Part shown: piece by piece, positions 1 to 5,172 of the stretch
Layout of the letters: the number at the start of each line of letters is the position of its first letter
How positions within the stretch are numbered: position 1 is the stretch's first letter
Source of the DNA: Clostridia bacterium
GTDB taxonomy: Bacteria > Bacillota > Clostridia > Oscillospirales > CAG-272
NCBI GenBank assembly: GCA_017540285.1
Contig: JAFYBI010000454.1
Coordinates: forward strand, 1-5,172
Reading direction: 5' to 3'
Length of the DNA: 5,172 bases
Translations under genes and position numbers: made by a program
The notes under the pieces: model-generated
Told to the model about the DNA's origin: nothing
What the model saw: the letters and a program-made list of their open reading frames with translations, nothing else
Database searches by the model: none

Positions 1-297
1 GGTATGGAAGAGCAGAACTGCGTGATGATTCATCCGAAGAACGGGGAGGACGGTCTAATCCGTATGACAGCATACACATCCGTCATACCGGACGAATTTC
101 CGTGCAGATATGAACGGAATTTCGGAAGCAACGGTTACCACGCATTCTACTGCGCTGTGCCGAAATCATTCGGTATGCCGAAGATCATCCAGGGAAACGG
201 AGTTGTCATTCCGGAAAAAGGCGGATATAACTTCGCTTATATCGGCCGGTTCGCTGCCTGTGACGAGATTGTCGTCCTCAGCTTTGAACTTGATTGA
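1..297 (+). CDS. Unrecognised protein, probably the 3' end of a longer gene
   Basis: I do not recognise this protein. The frame is open from the first base (a GGT codon precedes the first ATG at 4) and ends at TGA 295-297. Only three bases lie before the ATG, so no ribosome binding site can be judged. A gene starting exactly at the window edge would be a coincidence, so this is more likely the C-terminal part of a longer protein; from the ATG it is 97 residues. The visible part looks soluble and beta-rich, with many Gly, Tyr and Phe, two Cys about 16 residues apart (FPCRYER, HAFYCAV) and a hydrophobic strand near the end (EIVVLSFELD). There is no membrane segment or known motif. GC over the first 240 bases is about 49% by hand count, against 75% in a sample from the neighbouring gene (541-600), so its origin may differ. 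It is convergent with the phosphopantetheinyl transferase gene and followed at once by a terminator. Confidence 0.6.
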   Translation, partial: GMEEQNCVMIHPKNGEDGLIRMTAYTSVIPDEFPCRYERNFGSNGYHAFYCAVPKSFGMPKIIQGNGVVIPEKGGYNFAYIGRFAACDEIVVLSFELD

Positions 298-302
298 TTC
301 CC

Positions 303-338
303 GCCGCATCGGCTCACACCCGGTGCGGCTTTAATATT
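303..338 (+). terminator. Rho-independent terminator of the leftmost gene
   Basis: A 10-bp stem (303-312 with 320-329, GCCGCATCGG / CCGGTGCGGC) encloses a 7-base loop and is followed by TTTAATATT. It begins six bases after the TGA at 295-297. In plus-strand RNA the stem is continuous, with one G-U wobble (309 with 323). In minus-strand RNA the same position becomes an A-C mismatch, and no U tract follows the hairpin. It should therefore act mainly on plus-strand transcripts and only weakly, if at all, on the convergent operon that ends at 349. Confidence 0.82.
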
Positions 339-348
339 GCCCGCGGAT

Positions 349-897
349 TCAGAACCTCACCGTCCGCACGTCGAACGGCTCCGGGTATGCGGCGGCGCAG
401 AAAAGGTCCGGGAAGTCCGGAAGGCTGAAATCCGTGAGGATCAGCGTCTCCCCGAAGACCTCGCAGATGTCCCGCGTCGCGTCGAACAGGGCGAACGAAC
501 CGTCGATCCCGCGCCCGGTCTGCTTGACCGCGGCTTCCTTCCGGCACCAGAGCCGCACGAACATCGCCGCCGGATCGTCCGCGCGCTCCCAGACCTCCCG
601 CTCCGCCGGGTGATAGAACCGCCGCGCGATCCCCGCCATCCGGCGCACGGCCACGAGTTCCTGAATGTCGAGCCCGACGTCCGTTTCCCGGGAGAGAGCG
701 GCCGCCCAGATCCCGCCCGAGTGCGACACCGACGCGCGGATCTCCGGATGCACGGCAAAGACGGGCCGTTTCCCGGGCTCCCGCACGGTGGCGAACGCCG
801 CGGCATCGAGCCCCGTGAAGCGCGCGGCGGCCTCCCGGAGCAGCAGATCGGACGCGCGTCCCGCCTGCACTGTGTAGTAAACCGTGATCTCCGTCAT
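349..897 (-). CDS. Sfp-type 4'-phosphopantetheinyl transferase
   Basis: The product (182 aa) transfers the 4'-phosphopantetheine arm of coenzyme A to a serine of acyl or peptidyl carrier proteins, in the cytoplasm. Family motifs appear in order: KRP at 43-45, the SVSHSGG loop at 56-62, the metal-binding VGLDIQE at 74-80 (D77), and WCRKEAAVK at 117-125, which matches the WxxKExxxK signature (K120, E121, K125). The residue two after D77 is Gln (Q79), where Bacillus Sfp has Glu; metal binding may differ, although the family tolerates variation here. At 182 residues it is somewhat shorter than the usual 210-240. The frame is open further upstream to 1092, but ATG 897-895 is chosen because GGAGG lies seven bases before it and the upstream part would lie inside the preceding gene. 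The start overlaps the stop of the phosphoesterase gene as ATGA, implying translational coupling. No carrier protein, NRPS or PKS gene is visible, so its substrate is unknown. Confidence 0.9.
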   Translation of the reverse strand: MTEITVYYTVQAGRASDLLLREAAARFTGLDAAAFATVREPGKRPVFAVHPEIRASVSHSGGIWAAALSRETDVGLDIQELVAVRRMAGIARRFYHPAEREVWERADDPAAMFVRLWCRKEAAVKQTGRGIDGSFALFDATRDICEVFGETLILTDFSLPDFPDLFCAAAYPEPFDVRTVRF

Positions 898-1661
898 AAC
901 GCCGCCTCCGGAATGAGATCGAGCACGAGGATCTCCGTCGGGTTGAAGAAGCGCGGGATGAGCGGCATCGAATTGGTCATGCCGCGGCTCACGGCGAGCG
1001 TTTCCGCAGCCTCGGAACGGTAGAGCCCGCTCGTGTACCGCGGGAACAGCCCCTGACCCGGCGCATAGACCCCGCGGCCGAAAATCCGCCACTGCCCGCC
1101 GTGCGCGTGACCGGAAACCGTCAGCTCGATCCTGCGGCCATGTACGAGCGGTTCCCAGTATTCCGGGTGATGGCAGAGCAGGATGTGAAAACCCGGCATA
1201 CGTGCGAAATCGTCGAGAAACGTCCCGCAGTCCGGCAGATCCGCCGCGCGCAGCTTGTGCCGGCCGACGGGGCCCGTTGAGGACAGCCCCCCGAGCGCGA
1301 GCGGACCGAGCTGCGCCGTTTCGTTCATCAGCGGCCTAACCCCCGCGTCTTCGAGGATGCGGCGGTTTTCCGGGGAAAGCCCCCGGTCGTGATTTCCGGA
1401 CGAGAAGAAGACAGGCGCGATGTCGGCGGCTCCCGTGAGAAAGGTGAGCCCGTTCCGGTTGGAAGCGTCGCGGACGGATACCTCGTCGCTGTAATTGAAG
1501 AAATCTCCCGGGCAGAGGATCAGATCCGGCCGGACGGCTTCGAGGCGCGCGAGGGTCTTTTCCACGTGCATCGGGCGACAGGCGGAGTGAAAATCGGCGC
1601 AGACGGCGAGCCGGCGCTTTCCGGAAAGAGGGGCGGAGAGGGATAGGGTTCTGGTTTTCAT
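894..1661 (-). CDS. Calcineurin-like metallophosphoesterase, YkuE/YaeI type
   Basis: This 255-aa protein carries the full two-metal phosphoesterase signature: DFH at 23-25, GD at 52-53, GNHD at 89-92, a histidine at 164 in LCHHPE, and GHAHGGQ at 184-190. The GHAHGGQW ending and the C-terminal NPTEILVLDL resemble the YkuE/YaeI branch, some members of which cleave phosphate esters or pyrophosphates on the outside of the membrane or in lipid precursors. Here no transmembrane segment or Tat/Sec signal precedes the catalytic domain, so it should be cytoplasmic. The start ATG 1661-1659 is supported by AGGA (1669-1672) seven bases upstream. It is the first gene of a two-gene operon, and its TGA (896-894) overlaps the ATG of the phosphopantetheinyl transferase. 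The substrate is not known. The tight link to the transferase suggests a phosphopantetheine- or CoA-related substrate, but this is inference; a general nucleotide or lipid phosphoesterase remains possible. Confidence 0.88.
   Translation of the reverse strand: MKTRTLSLSAPLSGKRRLAVCADFHSACRPMHVEKTLARLEAVRPDLILCPGDFFNYSDEVSVRDASNRNGLTFLTGAADIAPVFFSSGNHDRGLSPENRRILEDAGVRPLMNETAQLGPLALGGLSSTGPVGRHKLRAADLPDCGTFLDDFARMPGFHILLCHHPEYWEPLVHGRRIELTVSGHAHGGQWRIFGRGVYAPGQGLFPRYTSGLYRSEAAETLAVSRGMTNSMPLIPRFFNPTEILVLDLIPEAAL
905..909 (-). promoter_or_regulatory. Ribosome binding site of the phosphopantetheinyl transferase gene
   Basis: GGAGG on the minus strand lies seven bases before the ATG at 897-895 and inside the end of the phosphoesterase gene. 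It decides the start of the transferase against the longer open frame reaching 1092. Confidence 0.8.
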
Positions 1662-1696
1662 CGAGTCATCCTGCGTTCCATGTGATATCCGCTTCC

Positions 1697-1725
1697 ATTA
1701 TAGCATATTCTTTCCGGATTCGCAA
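1697..1725 (-). promoter_or_regulatory. Sigma-A-type promoter of the phosphoesterase/transferase operon
   Basis: On the minus strand a -35 box TTGCGA (1725-1720, four of six consensus bases) stands exactly 17 bases from a perfect -10 box TATAAT (1702-1697). The -10 is preceded by TGC, making an extended -10. Transcription should begin near 1690, leaving a leader of about 30 bases before the ATG at 1661. Confidence 0.82.
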
Positions 1726-1726
1726 G

Positions 1727-1794
1727 AAAGAATTCCGCGAGGCACTTTACTTTATTAAATCGTTGGTGTATAATAAGGGCAGTCAAAGAATTCC
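1727..1794. repeat. 10-bp direct repeat in the divergent promoter region, candidate operator
   Basis: AAAGAATTCC occurs at 1727-1736 and again at 1785-1794, 58 bp apart, in the same orientation. The first copy lies between the two back-to-back -35 boxes, the second just downstream of the expected rightward transcription start. A 7-base partial copy, AAAGAAT, lies on the minus strand at 1713-1707 inside the spacer of the leftward promoter. The core GAATTC is palindromic. Placement fits a binding site for a regulator controlling both operons, possibly the TrpR-like protein encoded alongside. No binding is shown by the sequence itself. Confidence 0.45.
1746..1774 (+). promoter_or_regulatory. Sigma-A-type promoter of the yerC operon
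   Basis: A -35 box TTTACT (1746-1751, four of six consensus bases) is 17 bases from a perfect -10 box TATAAT (1769-1774). Transcription should begin near 1781, giving a leader of about 30 bases before the ATG at 1811. The -35 boxes of this and the leftward promoter are separated by only 20 bp (1726-1745), so one bound regulator could affect both. Confidence 0.82.
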
Positions 1795-1810
1795 ACAGCG
1801 GGAGGTACCC

Positions 1811-2143
1811 ATGCCGAACATCAGACACGATCCTCTGAGAGACTATCTCTTCGAGGCCATCCTCACCCTGGAGACCGTCGAGGACTGCTATCACTTCTTC
1901 GACGATCTCTGCACGATCAAGGAAATCAGCGAAATGGCGAAGCGGATATGCGTCGCCGGCATGCTCGAGGAAAACACCGTCTACTCCGAGATCACCGAAA
2001 AGACCGGGCTTTCCACCGCCATCATTAGCCGTAGCAACCTCTGTCTGAAATACGCGAGCGACGGCTATACCGAAGTCCTGCGCCGACTCGGTGAGCGCGG
2101 GATCGAGCGTCCCGAGATGACGGGGAAAGAGGGCCGCGGATGA
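1811..2143 (+). CDS. yerC: TrpR-like DNA-binding regulator, YerC/YecD family
   Basis: This 110-aa protein matches the YerC/YecD group of TrpR-like proteins, which are about 100 aa and common in Bacillota. The all-helical body includes LFEAILTLETVEDCYHFFDD (14-32) and DLCTIKEISEMAKR (32-45). The helix-turn-helix runs through about residues 41-82, with GLSTAIISRSNLCLKYA as the turn and recognition helix; its ISRSNLCLK resembles the ITRGSNSLK of E. coli TrpR. The ligand of YerC proteins is not established as far as I know, so tryptophan binding should not be assumed. The frame stays open upstream to 1682, but ATG 1811 is chosen because GGAGGT (1801-1806) sits just before it and the promoter -10 lies at 1769-1774, inside the longer version. 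It heads the rightward operon, and its TGA overlaps the ATG of the methyltransferase. It probably controls its own operon, and perhaps the divergent one, through the AAAGAATTCC repeats. Confidence 0.9.
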   Translation: MPNIRHDPLRDYLFEAILTLETVEDCYHFFDDLCTIKEISEMAKRICVAGMLEENTVYSEITEKTGLSTAIISRSNLCLKYASDGYTEVLRRLGERGIERPEMTGKEGRG

Positions 2144-2919
2144 AGGGCTATTCGATGCTCGCGCCGGTGTACGACCGCCTGAACGGGACCGTCGACTATT
2201 GCGCATGGGCGGATTTCCTCGAAGCCTGCTTCGCGAAATACGGAGCGGCAAAGCCCTCCGCCGTCCTCGACCTCGCCTGCGGAACGGGAGCGATGACGCT
2301 GGAGCTCGCCCGGCGCGGCTATGACATGATCGGCCTCGATCTCTCCGACGAGATGCTCGCGGAAGCGGACCGGAAGGCAAGGGCCGAGGGCCTCGGCGGC
2401 ATCCTCTTCCTCTCCGGCGACATGACCGCCTTCGAGCTCTACGGCACGGTGCAGGCGGTCGTCTGCTGCCTCGACGGGATCAACCACCTCACCGTCCGCG
2501 AGGATCTCGACGCCTGCTTCGCCCTCGTGAAAAATTACCTCGAACCGGGCGGCCTCTTCTGCTTCGACCTCAACACGCCCTATAAATTCCGCACGGTTTA
2601 TGCCGACCGCGACTACATCCTCGAGGACGACGGCGTGATGTGCTGTTGGCGCAGCCGCCTCTCGAAAAAGGGCGACACCGCCGACTTCTATCTGACCGTC
2701 TTCGAGGAGAAGGACGGCGTCTGGATGCGCGAGGACGGCGTCGAGCGGGAGCGGGCATGGGGCCTGCGCGCGATCGAAAACGCCCTCAGCCGCGCCGGCA
2801 TGGAGCTTTTGAACGTCTCGTCGGACTGCGCGTTTACCGTGCCGGATGCTTCGGCGGAGCGCTGGTATCTGACGGCCCGCGTCCCGGAATCCGCCTCAAA
2901 GAACAGGAGAACGATATGA
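2140..2919 (+). CDS. Class I SAM-dependent methyltransferase, YqeM-like
   Basis: This 259-aa cytoplasmic protein has the Rossmann-type methyltransferase core. Motif I (VLDLACGTG, 42-50) binds SAM, the acidic end of strand 2 is in GLDLSDEML (65-73, D67 expected to bind the ribose), an SGDMTAF segment (92-98) lies near the adenine site, and LEPGGLFCFDLNTP (134-147) forms the post-core strand. The opening, GYSMLAPVYDRL, is typical of the YqeM-like group in Bacillota. Residues 150-245, rich in beta strands and charged residues, likely form the substrate-recognition insert. The target cannot be read from the sequence; a small molecule is likelier than DNA because target-recognition domains are absent. 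The ATG overlaps the yerC stop as ATGA, with AGAGGG (2128-2133) six bases upstream, and its own TGA overlaps the next ATG in the same way, so it is translationally coupled on both sides. No frameshift or missing motif is seen. Confidence 0.87.
   Translation: MKGYSMLAPVYDRLNGTVDYCAWADFLEACFAKYGAAKPSAVLDLACGTGAMTLELARRGYDMIGLDLSDEMLAEADRKARAEGLGGILFLSGDMTAFELYGTVQAVVCCLDGINHLTVREDLDACFALVKNYLEPGGLFCFDLNTPYKFRTVYADRDYILEDDGVMCCWRSRLSKKGDTADFYLTVFEEKDGVWMREDGVERERAWGLRAIENALSRAGMELLNVSSDCAFTVPDASAERWYLTARVPESASKNRRTI
2905..2910 (+). promoter_or_regulatory. Ribosome binding site of the beta-helix gene
   Basis: AGGAGA lies inside the last codons of the methyltransferase gene, five bases before the ATG at 2916. 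It decides the start of the beta-helix protein against the open frame that extends back to 2640 through the methyltransferase. Confidence 0.8.
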
Positions 2920-4334
2920 ACCATTCCGCATGCGTCACCTATGAAGCCTTCGGCGCGGTCGGTGACGGACGGCATGACGACATGCCCGCCATCGCCGCAG
3001 CCCACGAGGAGGCCAACCGCCGCGGTCTTCCCGTCCGTGCCAAGGAAGGCGCCGTCTATTACATCGCCCCGAAGGCCGCCACCGCCGTGATCCGGACGGA
3101 CACCGACTGGACCGGCGCGTCCTTCGTGATCGACGACCGCGATCTGGACAATATCCACGCGCCGATTTTCGATATCCCCCCGGCGGGCGAGGAGATCCCG
3201 TTCGCCCTTGAGACGCTCAGCGCCGGGCAGAGGCAAGTCCCCAATCCGAGCGGACGGGAGCTGTACGTCTTTGTGCGGAACGATCATCACCGCGATTTCA
3301 TCCGTTACGGCGGGAATCAGGACAACGGTTCGCCGCGGAACGACAGCTTCCTCGTGAATCCGGACGGGAGCCTGCCCTCGCCCGTCACCTTTGATTTCGA
3401 CGAGATCACGGCATGCACCGCGCGCACGCTCCCGGAAACGTCACTGACCGTCACCGGCGGCACCTTCACGACCATCGCCAACCGCCGCGAATCGAAATAC
3501 GACTACCACAGCCGCAACATCAGCGTCCGCCGTTCGAAGACGGCACTCTCGGGCATCACCCACCTCGTGACGGACGAGCTCGACCACGGCGCACCGTACG
3601 GCGGGTTCCTCACGATTTCCGGCTGCGCGAAGGTCGACGTCACCGACTGCCTCCTCACCGGGCACCGCATCTACTGGACGATGGGCACGGGCGGCGTGAT
3701 GGTCCCGATGGGATCGTACGACATCAACTGCAGCGGCGCGGCCGGGGTCACGTTCCGCCGCGTCACCCAGACGACCGACATCATGGACCGGAACTACTGG
3801 GGCCTGATCGGCACGAACCACTGCCGCGACCTCATGTTCGAGGACTGCGTCCTGTCCCGCTTCGACGCGCACACCGGCGTCACGAACTGCACGATCCGCC
3901 GCTGCCGCCTCGGCTGGCAATGCCTCAACGCGATCGGGTACGGCACCTTCGTGATCGAGGACACCGAGGCGTTCGGCTACGCGTTCGTGAACCTGCGCGA
4001 CGACTACGGCTGCACCTGGCGCGGCGACTTCGTCATCCGGAACTGCGTCTGGCATCCTGCCGGCGAGGGACGGTCCGTCTTCCGCGCCCACAACCGCGGG
4101 ACGCACGACTTCGGCTACGAATGCGCGCTGCCCGCCCGTGTCATGATCGACGGCCTGACCGTTCCGGAAACGGAAACGCTCTTCATCTTCAACGACTGGG
4201 GAGAAGAGAGCGGCGCGCCGTACCCCATGAGCCTGCCGCGGGAAGTCCGCGTGAAGGATATCCGCGGAGCGGGGACGGTCCGGCTCTGCGAGAACCCGGC
4301 CCTGCTCTCCGAAACGGTCTTCCGGACCGAATAA
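2916..4334 (+). CDS. Right-handed parallel beta-helix protein (pectate-lyase-fold), possible polysaccharide-active enzyme
   Basis: The protein (472 aa) opens with a segment typical of the pectate lyase superfamily N-terminal domain: YEAFGAVGDGRHDDMPAIAAA (9-29), that is FGAxGDGxxDDxxAI. This is followed by a turn region and many short strand repeats from about 175 to 450. Coil motifs of the form hydrophobic-x-[DRN]-C recur at VTDC (242-245), FEDC (308-311), IRRC (327-330) and IRNC (374-377), with V283 and T350 at the same place in two other coils, giving an apparent Cys ladder inside the helix. Such folds serve in pectate and rhamnogalacturonan lyases, GH28 hydrolases, epimerases and phage tailspikes. 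I do not see the GH28 catalytic motifs, so the chemistry is open. The start MNHSACVTYE has no signal peptide, unusual for this fold, pointing to action on imported oligosaccharides in the cytoplasm. The gene overlaps the methyltransferase stop by ATGA and precedes a GH42 gene, which supports a carbohydrate role. Confidence 0.8.
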   Translation: MNHSACVTYEAFGAVGDGRHDDMPAIAAAHEEANRRGLPVRAKEGAVYYIAPKAATAVIRTDTDWTGASFVIDDRDLDNIHAPIFDIPPAGEEIPFALETLSAGQRQVPNPSGRELYVFVRNDHHRDFIRYGGNQDNGSPRNDSFLVNPDGSLPSPVTFDFDEITACTARTLPETSLTVTGGTFTTIANRRESKYDYHSRNISVRRSKTALSGITHLVTDELDHGAPYGGFLTISGCAKVDVTDCLLTGHRIYWTMGTGGVMVPMGSYDINCSGAAGVTFRRVTQTTDIMDRNYWGLIGTNHCRDLMFEDCVLSRFDAHTGVTNCTIRRCRLGWQCLNAIGYGTFVIEDTEAFGYAFVNLRDDYGCTWRGDFVIRNCVWHPAGEGRSVFRAHNRGTHDFGYECALPARVMIDGLTVPETETLFIFNDWGEESGAPYPMSLPREVRVKDIRGAGTVRLCENPALLSETVFRTE

Positions 4335-4352
4335 AAACGATCAGCTGCATGC

Positions 4353-4367
4353 TCCGGCGACGCCGGA
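4353..4367 (+). other. Small intergenic hairpin before the GH42 ribosome binding site
   Basis: TCCGGC (4353-4358) and GCCGGA (4362-4367) form a 6-bp stem with a 3-base loop in the 50-bp gap between the beta-helix and GH42 genes. The sequence after it is CTGAAAGGAG, with no T tract, so it is not a classical terminator. It ends five bases before AAAGGAGA (4371-4378), the GH42 ribosome binding site. It could stabilise or mark a processing point in a shared transcript. No promoter-like boxes are visible in the gap, which argues that GH42 is co-transcribed with the upstream genes. Confidence 0.4.
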
Positions 4368-4384
4368 CTGAAAGGAGAATCCCG

Positions 4385-5172
4385 ATGAAAACACCGTTCT
4401 TAGGCTGCGCCTACTACCCCGAGGACTGGGACGACAGCCAGCTTGCCTACGACATTTCGATGATGAAGAAAGCCGGGATCCGCTGCGCCCGGATCGGCGA
4501 ATTTGCCTGGCGGAAGATGGAGCCGAAGCGCGGGCAGTACGAGTTCGGCTGGCTGCACCGCGTGGTCGACGCGCTCGGAGAAGCCGGGATCGCTGTCGTT
4601 CTCGGCACGCCCACCGCGACCCCGCCGATCTGGCTCGGCGACGCGTTCCCGGACGTCTTCATCCGTCACAAGGAAGGCACGCGTCAGCAGCACGGCGGGC
4701 GGCGTCACTGCTGCTCGAACAACCCGCACTACCTCGAGGCGTGCGATCAGATCGTCCACGCCATGGGGCGCGAGTTCGGCGCTGACCCGAACGTCATCGG
4801 CTGGCAGCTCGACAACGAGATCCTCGCGTGGGGAACGCACTGCACCTGCGAATACTGCATGAAGGCCTATCACGACCGCCTGAGGCGCGAATACGGCACG
4901 GTCGAGGCGCTCAATGCCCGCTGGAATCTCAACCTGTTCAGCCAGGCCTACGACCGCTTCGACGAGATCCCCGGCGACTGGGATGCCTGGCACAACCCGC
5001 ACCTGAAATACGAATGGGCCGCCGCGCACTACAACGCCGACATCGCGTTCATGCACCGTCAGGCGGCGATCCTGCGGCTCTATACGAAGGCTCCCATCGG
5101 GACCGACATGATGCCGACCAACGCGATGGGCTACGAGGACATGTGCGGCGATCTCGACGTCGTGATGTTCAA
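4385..5172 (+). CDS. GH42 beta-galactosidase, N-terminal part (cut by window end)
   Basis: The first 262 codons of a glycoside hydrolase family 42 enzyme are present; full-length members are about 650-700 aa, so the second catalytic Glu, trimerisation and C-terminal domains lie beyond the window. The enzyme removes terminal beta-D-galactosyl residues from oligosaccharides with retention of configuration. The TIM barrel opens with GCAYYPEDW (7-15), followed by RIGEFAWRKMEP (36-47) and PTATPPIWL (76-84). The acid/base is E145 in GWQLDNE (139-145). C110 in RRHCCSNNP and the CTCEYC cluster (C153, C155, C158) match the four-cysteine zinc site known from Thermus A4 beta-galactosidase. There is no signal peptide, so it acts in the cytoplasm on imported galacto-oligosaccharides. 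AAAGGAGA (4371-4378) lies seven to ten bases before ATG 4385. It follows the beta-helix gene by 50 bp in the same direction and probably shares its transcript. Confidence 0.93.
   Translation, partial: MKTPFLGCAYYPEDWDDSQLAYDISMMKKAGIRCARIGEFAWRKMEPKRGQYEFGWLHRVVDALGEAGIAVVLGTPTATPPIWLGDAFPDVFIRHKEGTRQQHGGRRHCCSNNPHYLEACDQIVHAMGREFGADPNVIGWQLDNEILAWGTHCTCEYCMKAYHDRLRREYGTVEALNARWNLNLFSQAYDRFDEIPGDWDAWHNPHLKYEWAAAHYNADIAFMHRQAAILRLYTKAPIGTDMMPTNAMGYEDMCGDLDVVMF

Noticed and set aside
303..329. Hairpin as a bidirectional terminator that also ends the minus-strand operon
   Set aside because: In minus-strand RNA the stem contains an A-C mismatch and is not followed by a U tract, so it is at best a weak terminator in that direction.
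337..1023. Long plus-strand open frame opposite the transferase and phosphoesterase genes
   Set aside because: It is antisense to two genes with clear family motifs, is rich in Arg and Pro as expected of a GC-rich shadow frame, and has no plausible ribosome binding site or motif.
898..1092. N-terminal extension of the phosphopantetheinyl transferase to 1092
   Set aside because: The extension lies in another frame of the phosphoesterase gene and has no family similarity; the ATG at 897 has GGAGG at the right distance.
2640..2915. N-terminal extension of the beta-helix protein back to 2640
   Set aside because: It would overlap the methyltransferase by 276 bases with Arg-rich, motif-free sequence. 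The ATG at 2916 has a good ribosome binding site and begins just before the conserved domain.
3441..4106. Minus-strand open frame opposite the beta-helix gene
   Set aside because: Composition is dominated by Ala, Val, Asp and Arg, typical of the reverse frame of GC-rich coding DNA, and the plus strand has a recognisable fold, ribosome binding site and operon context.
4400..5056. Minus-strand open frame opposite the GH42 gene
   Set aside because: The plus strand encodes unmistakable GH42 motifs across the same bases; the reverse frame shows no domain.

Overview
The window reads as GC-rich bacterial chromosome, most likely from a member of the Bacillota (Clostridia-like, perhaps a gut lineage). 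The basis is a YerC/YecD-type TrpR-like regulator, strong AGGAGG-type ribosome binding sites, near-consensus sigma-A promoters with TATAAT boxes, and tightly packed genes with 4-base ATGA overlaps. The lineage is inferred from gene types, not from a marker gene.

Layout. Bases 1-297 (+) hold the end of an unrecognised, lower-GC gene closed by a rho-independent terminator (303-332). Convergent to it, on the minus strand, is a two-gene operon read from about 1690 down to 349: a soluble calcineurin-like metallophosphoesterase (1661-894), then an Sfp-type 4'-phosphopantetheinyl transferase (897-349), overlapping by ATGA. Bases 1662-1810 are a divergent promoter region with two back-to-back promoters and a 10-bp direct repeat that looks like an operator. 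Rightwards from it runs a second operon: the TrpR-like regulator yerC (1811-2143), a class I SAM-dependent methyltransferase (2140-2919), a right-handed beta-helix (pectate-lyase-fold) protein without a signal peptide (2916-4334), then after a 50-bp gap with a small hairpin the first 262 codons of a GH42 beta-galactosidase (4385 to the window end).

How the genes may work together. The minus-strand pair joins an enzyme that attaches the 4'-phosphopantetheine arm to carrier proteins with a metallophosphoesterase. The same type of overlapping pairing is known for PptT/PptH of Mycobacterium tuberculosis, where the two enzymes act in opposite directions. Whether this pair does the same is an inference and is the most interesting lead in the window. 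The plus-strand operon puts a TrpR-like regulator at the head of a methyltransferase and two apparently cytoplasmic carbohydrate-related proteins. This suggests intracellular breakdown of imported galactose-containing, possibly pectin-derived, oligosaccharides. The beta-helix protein's actual activity cannot be read from the sequence.
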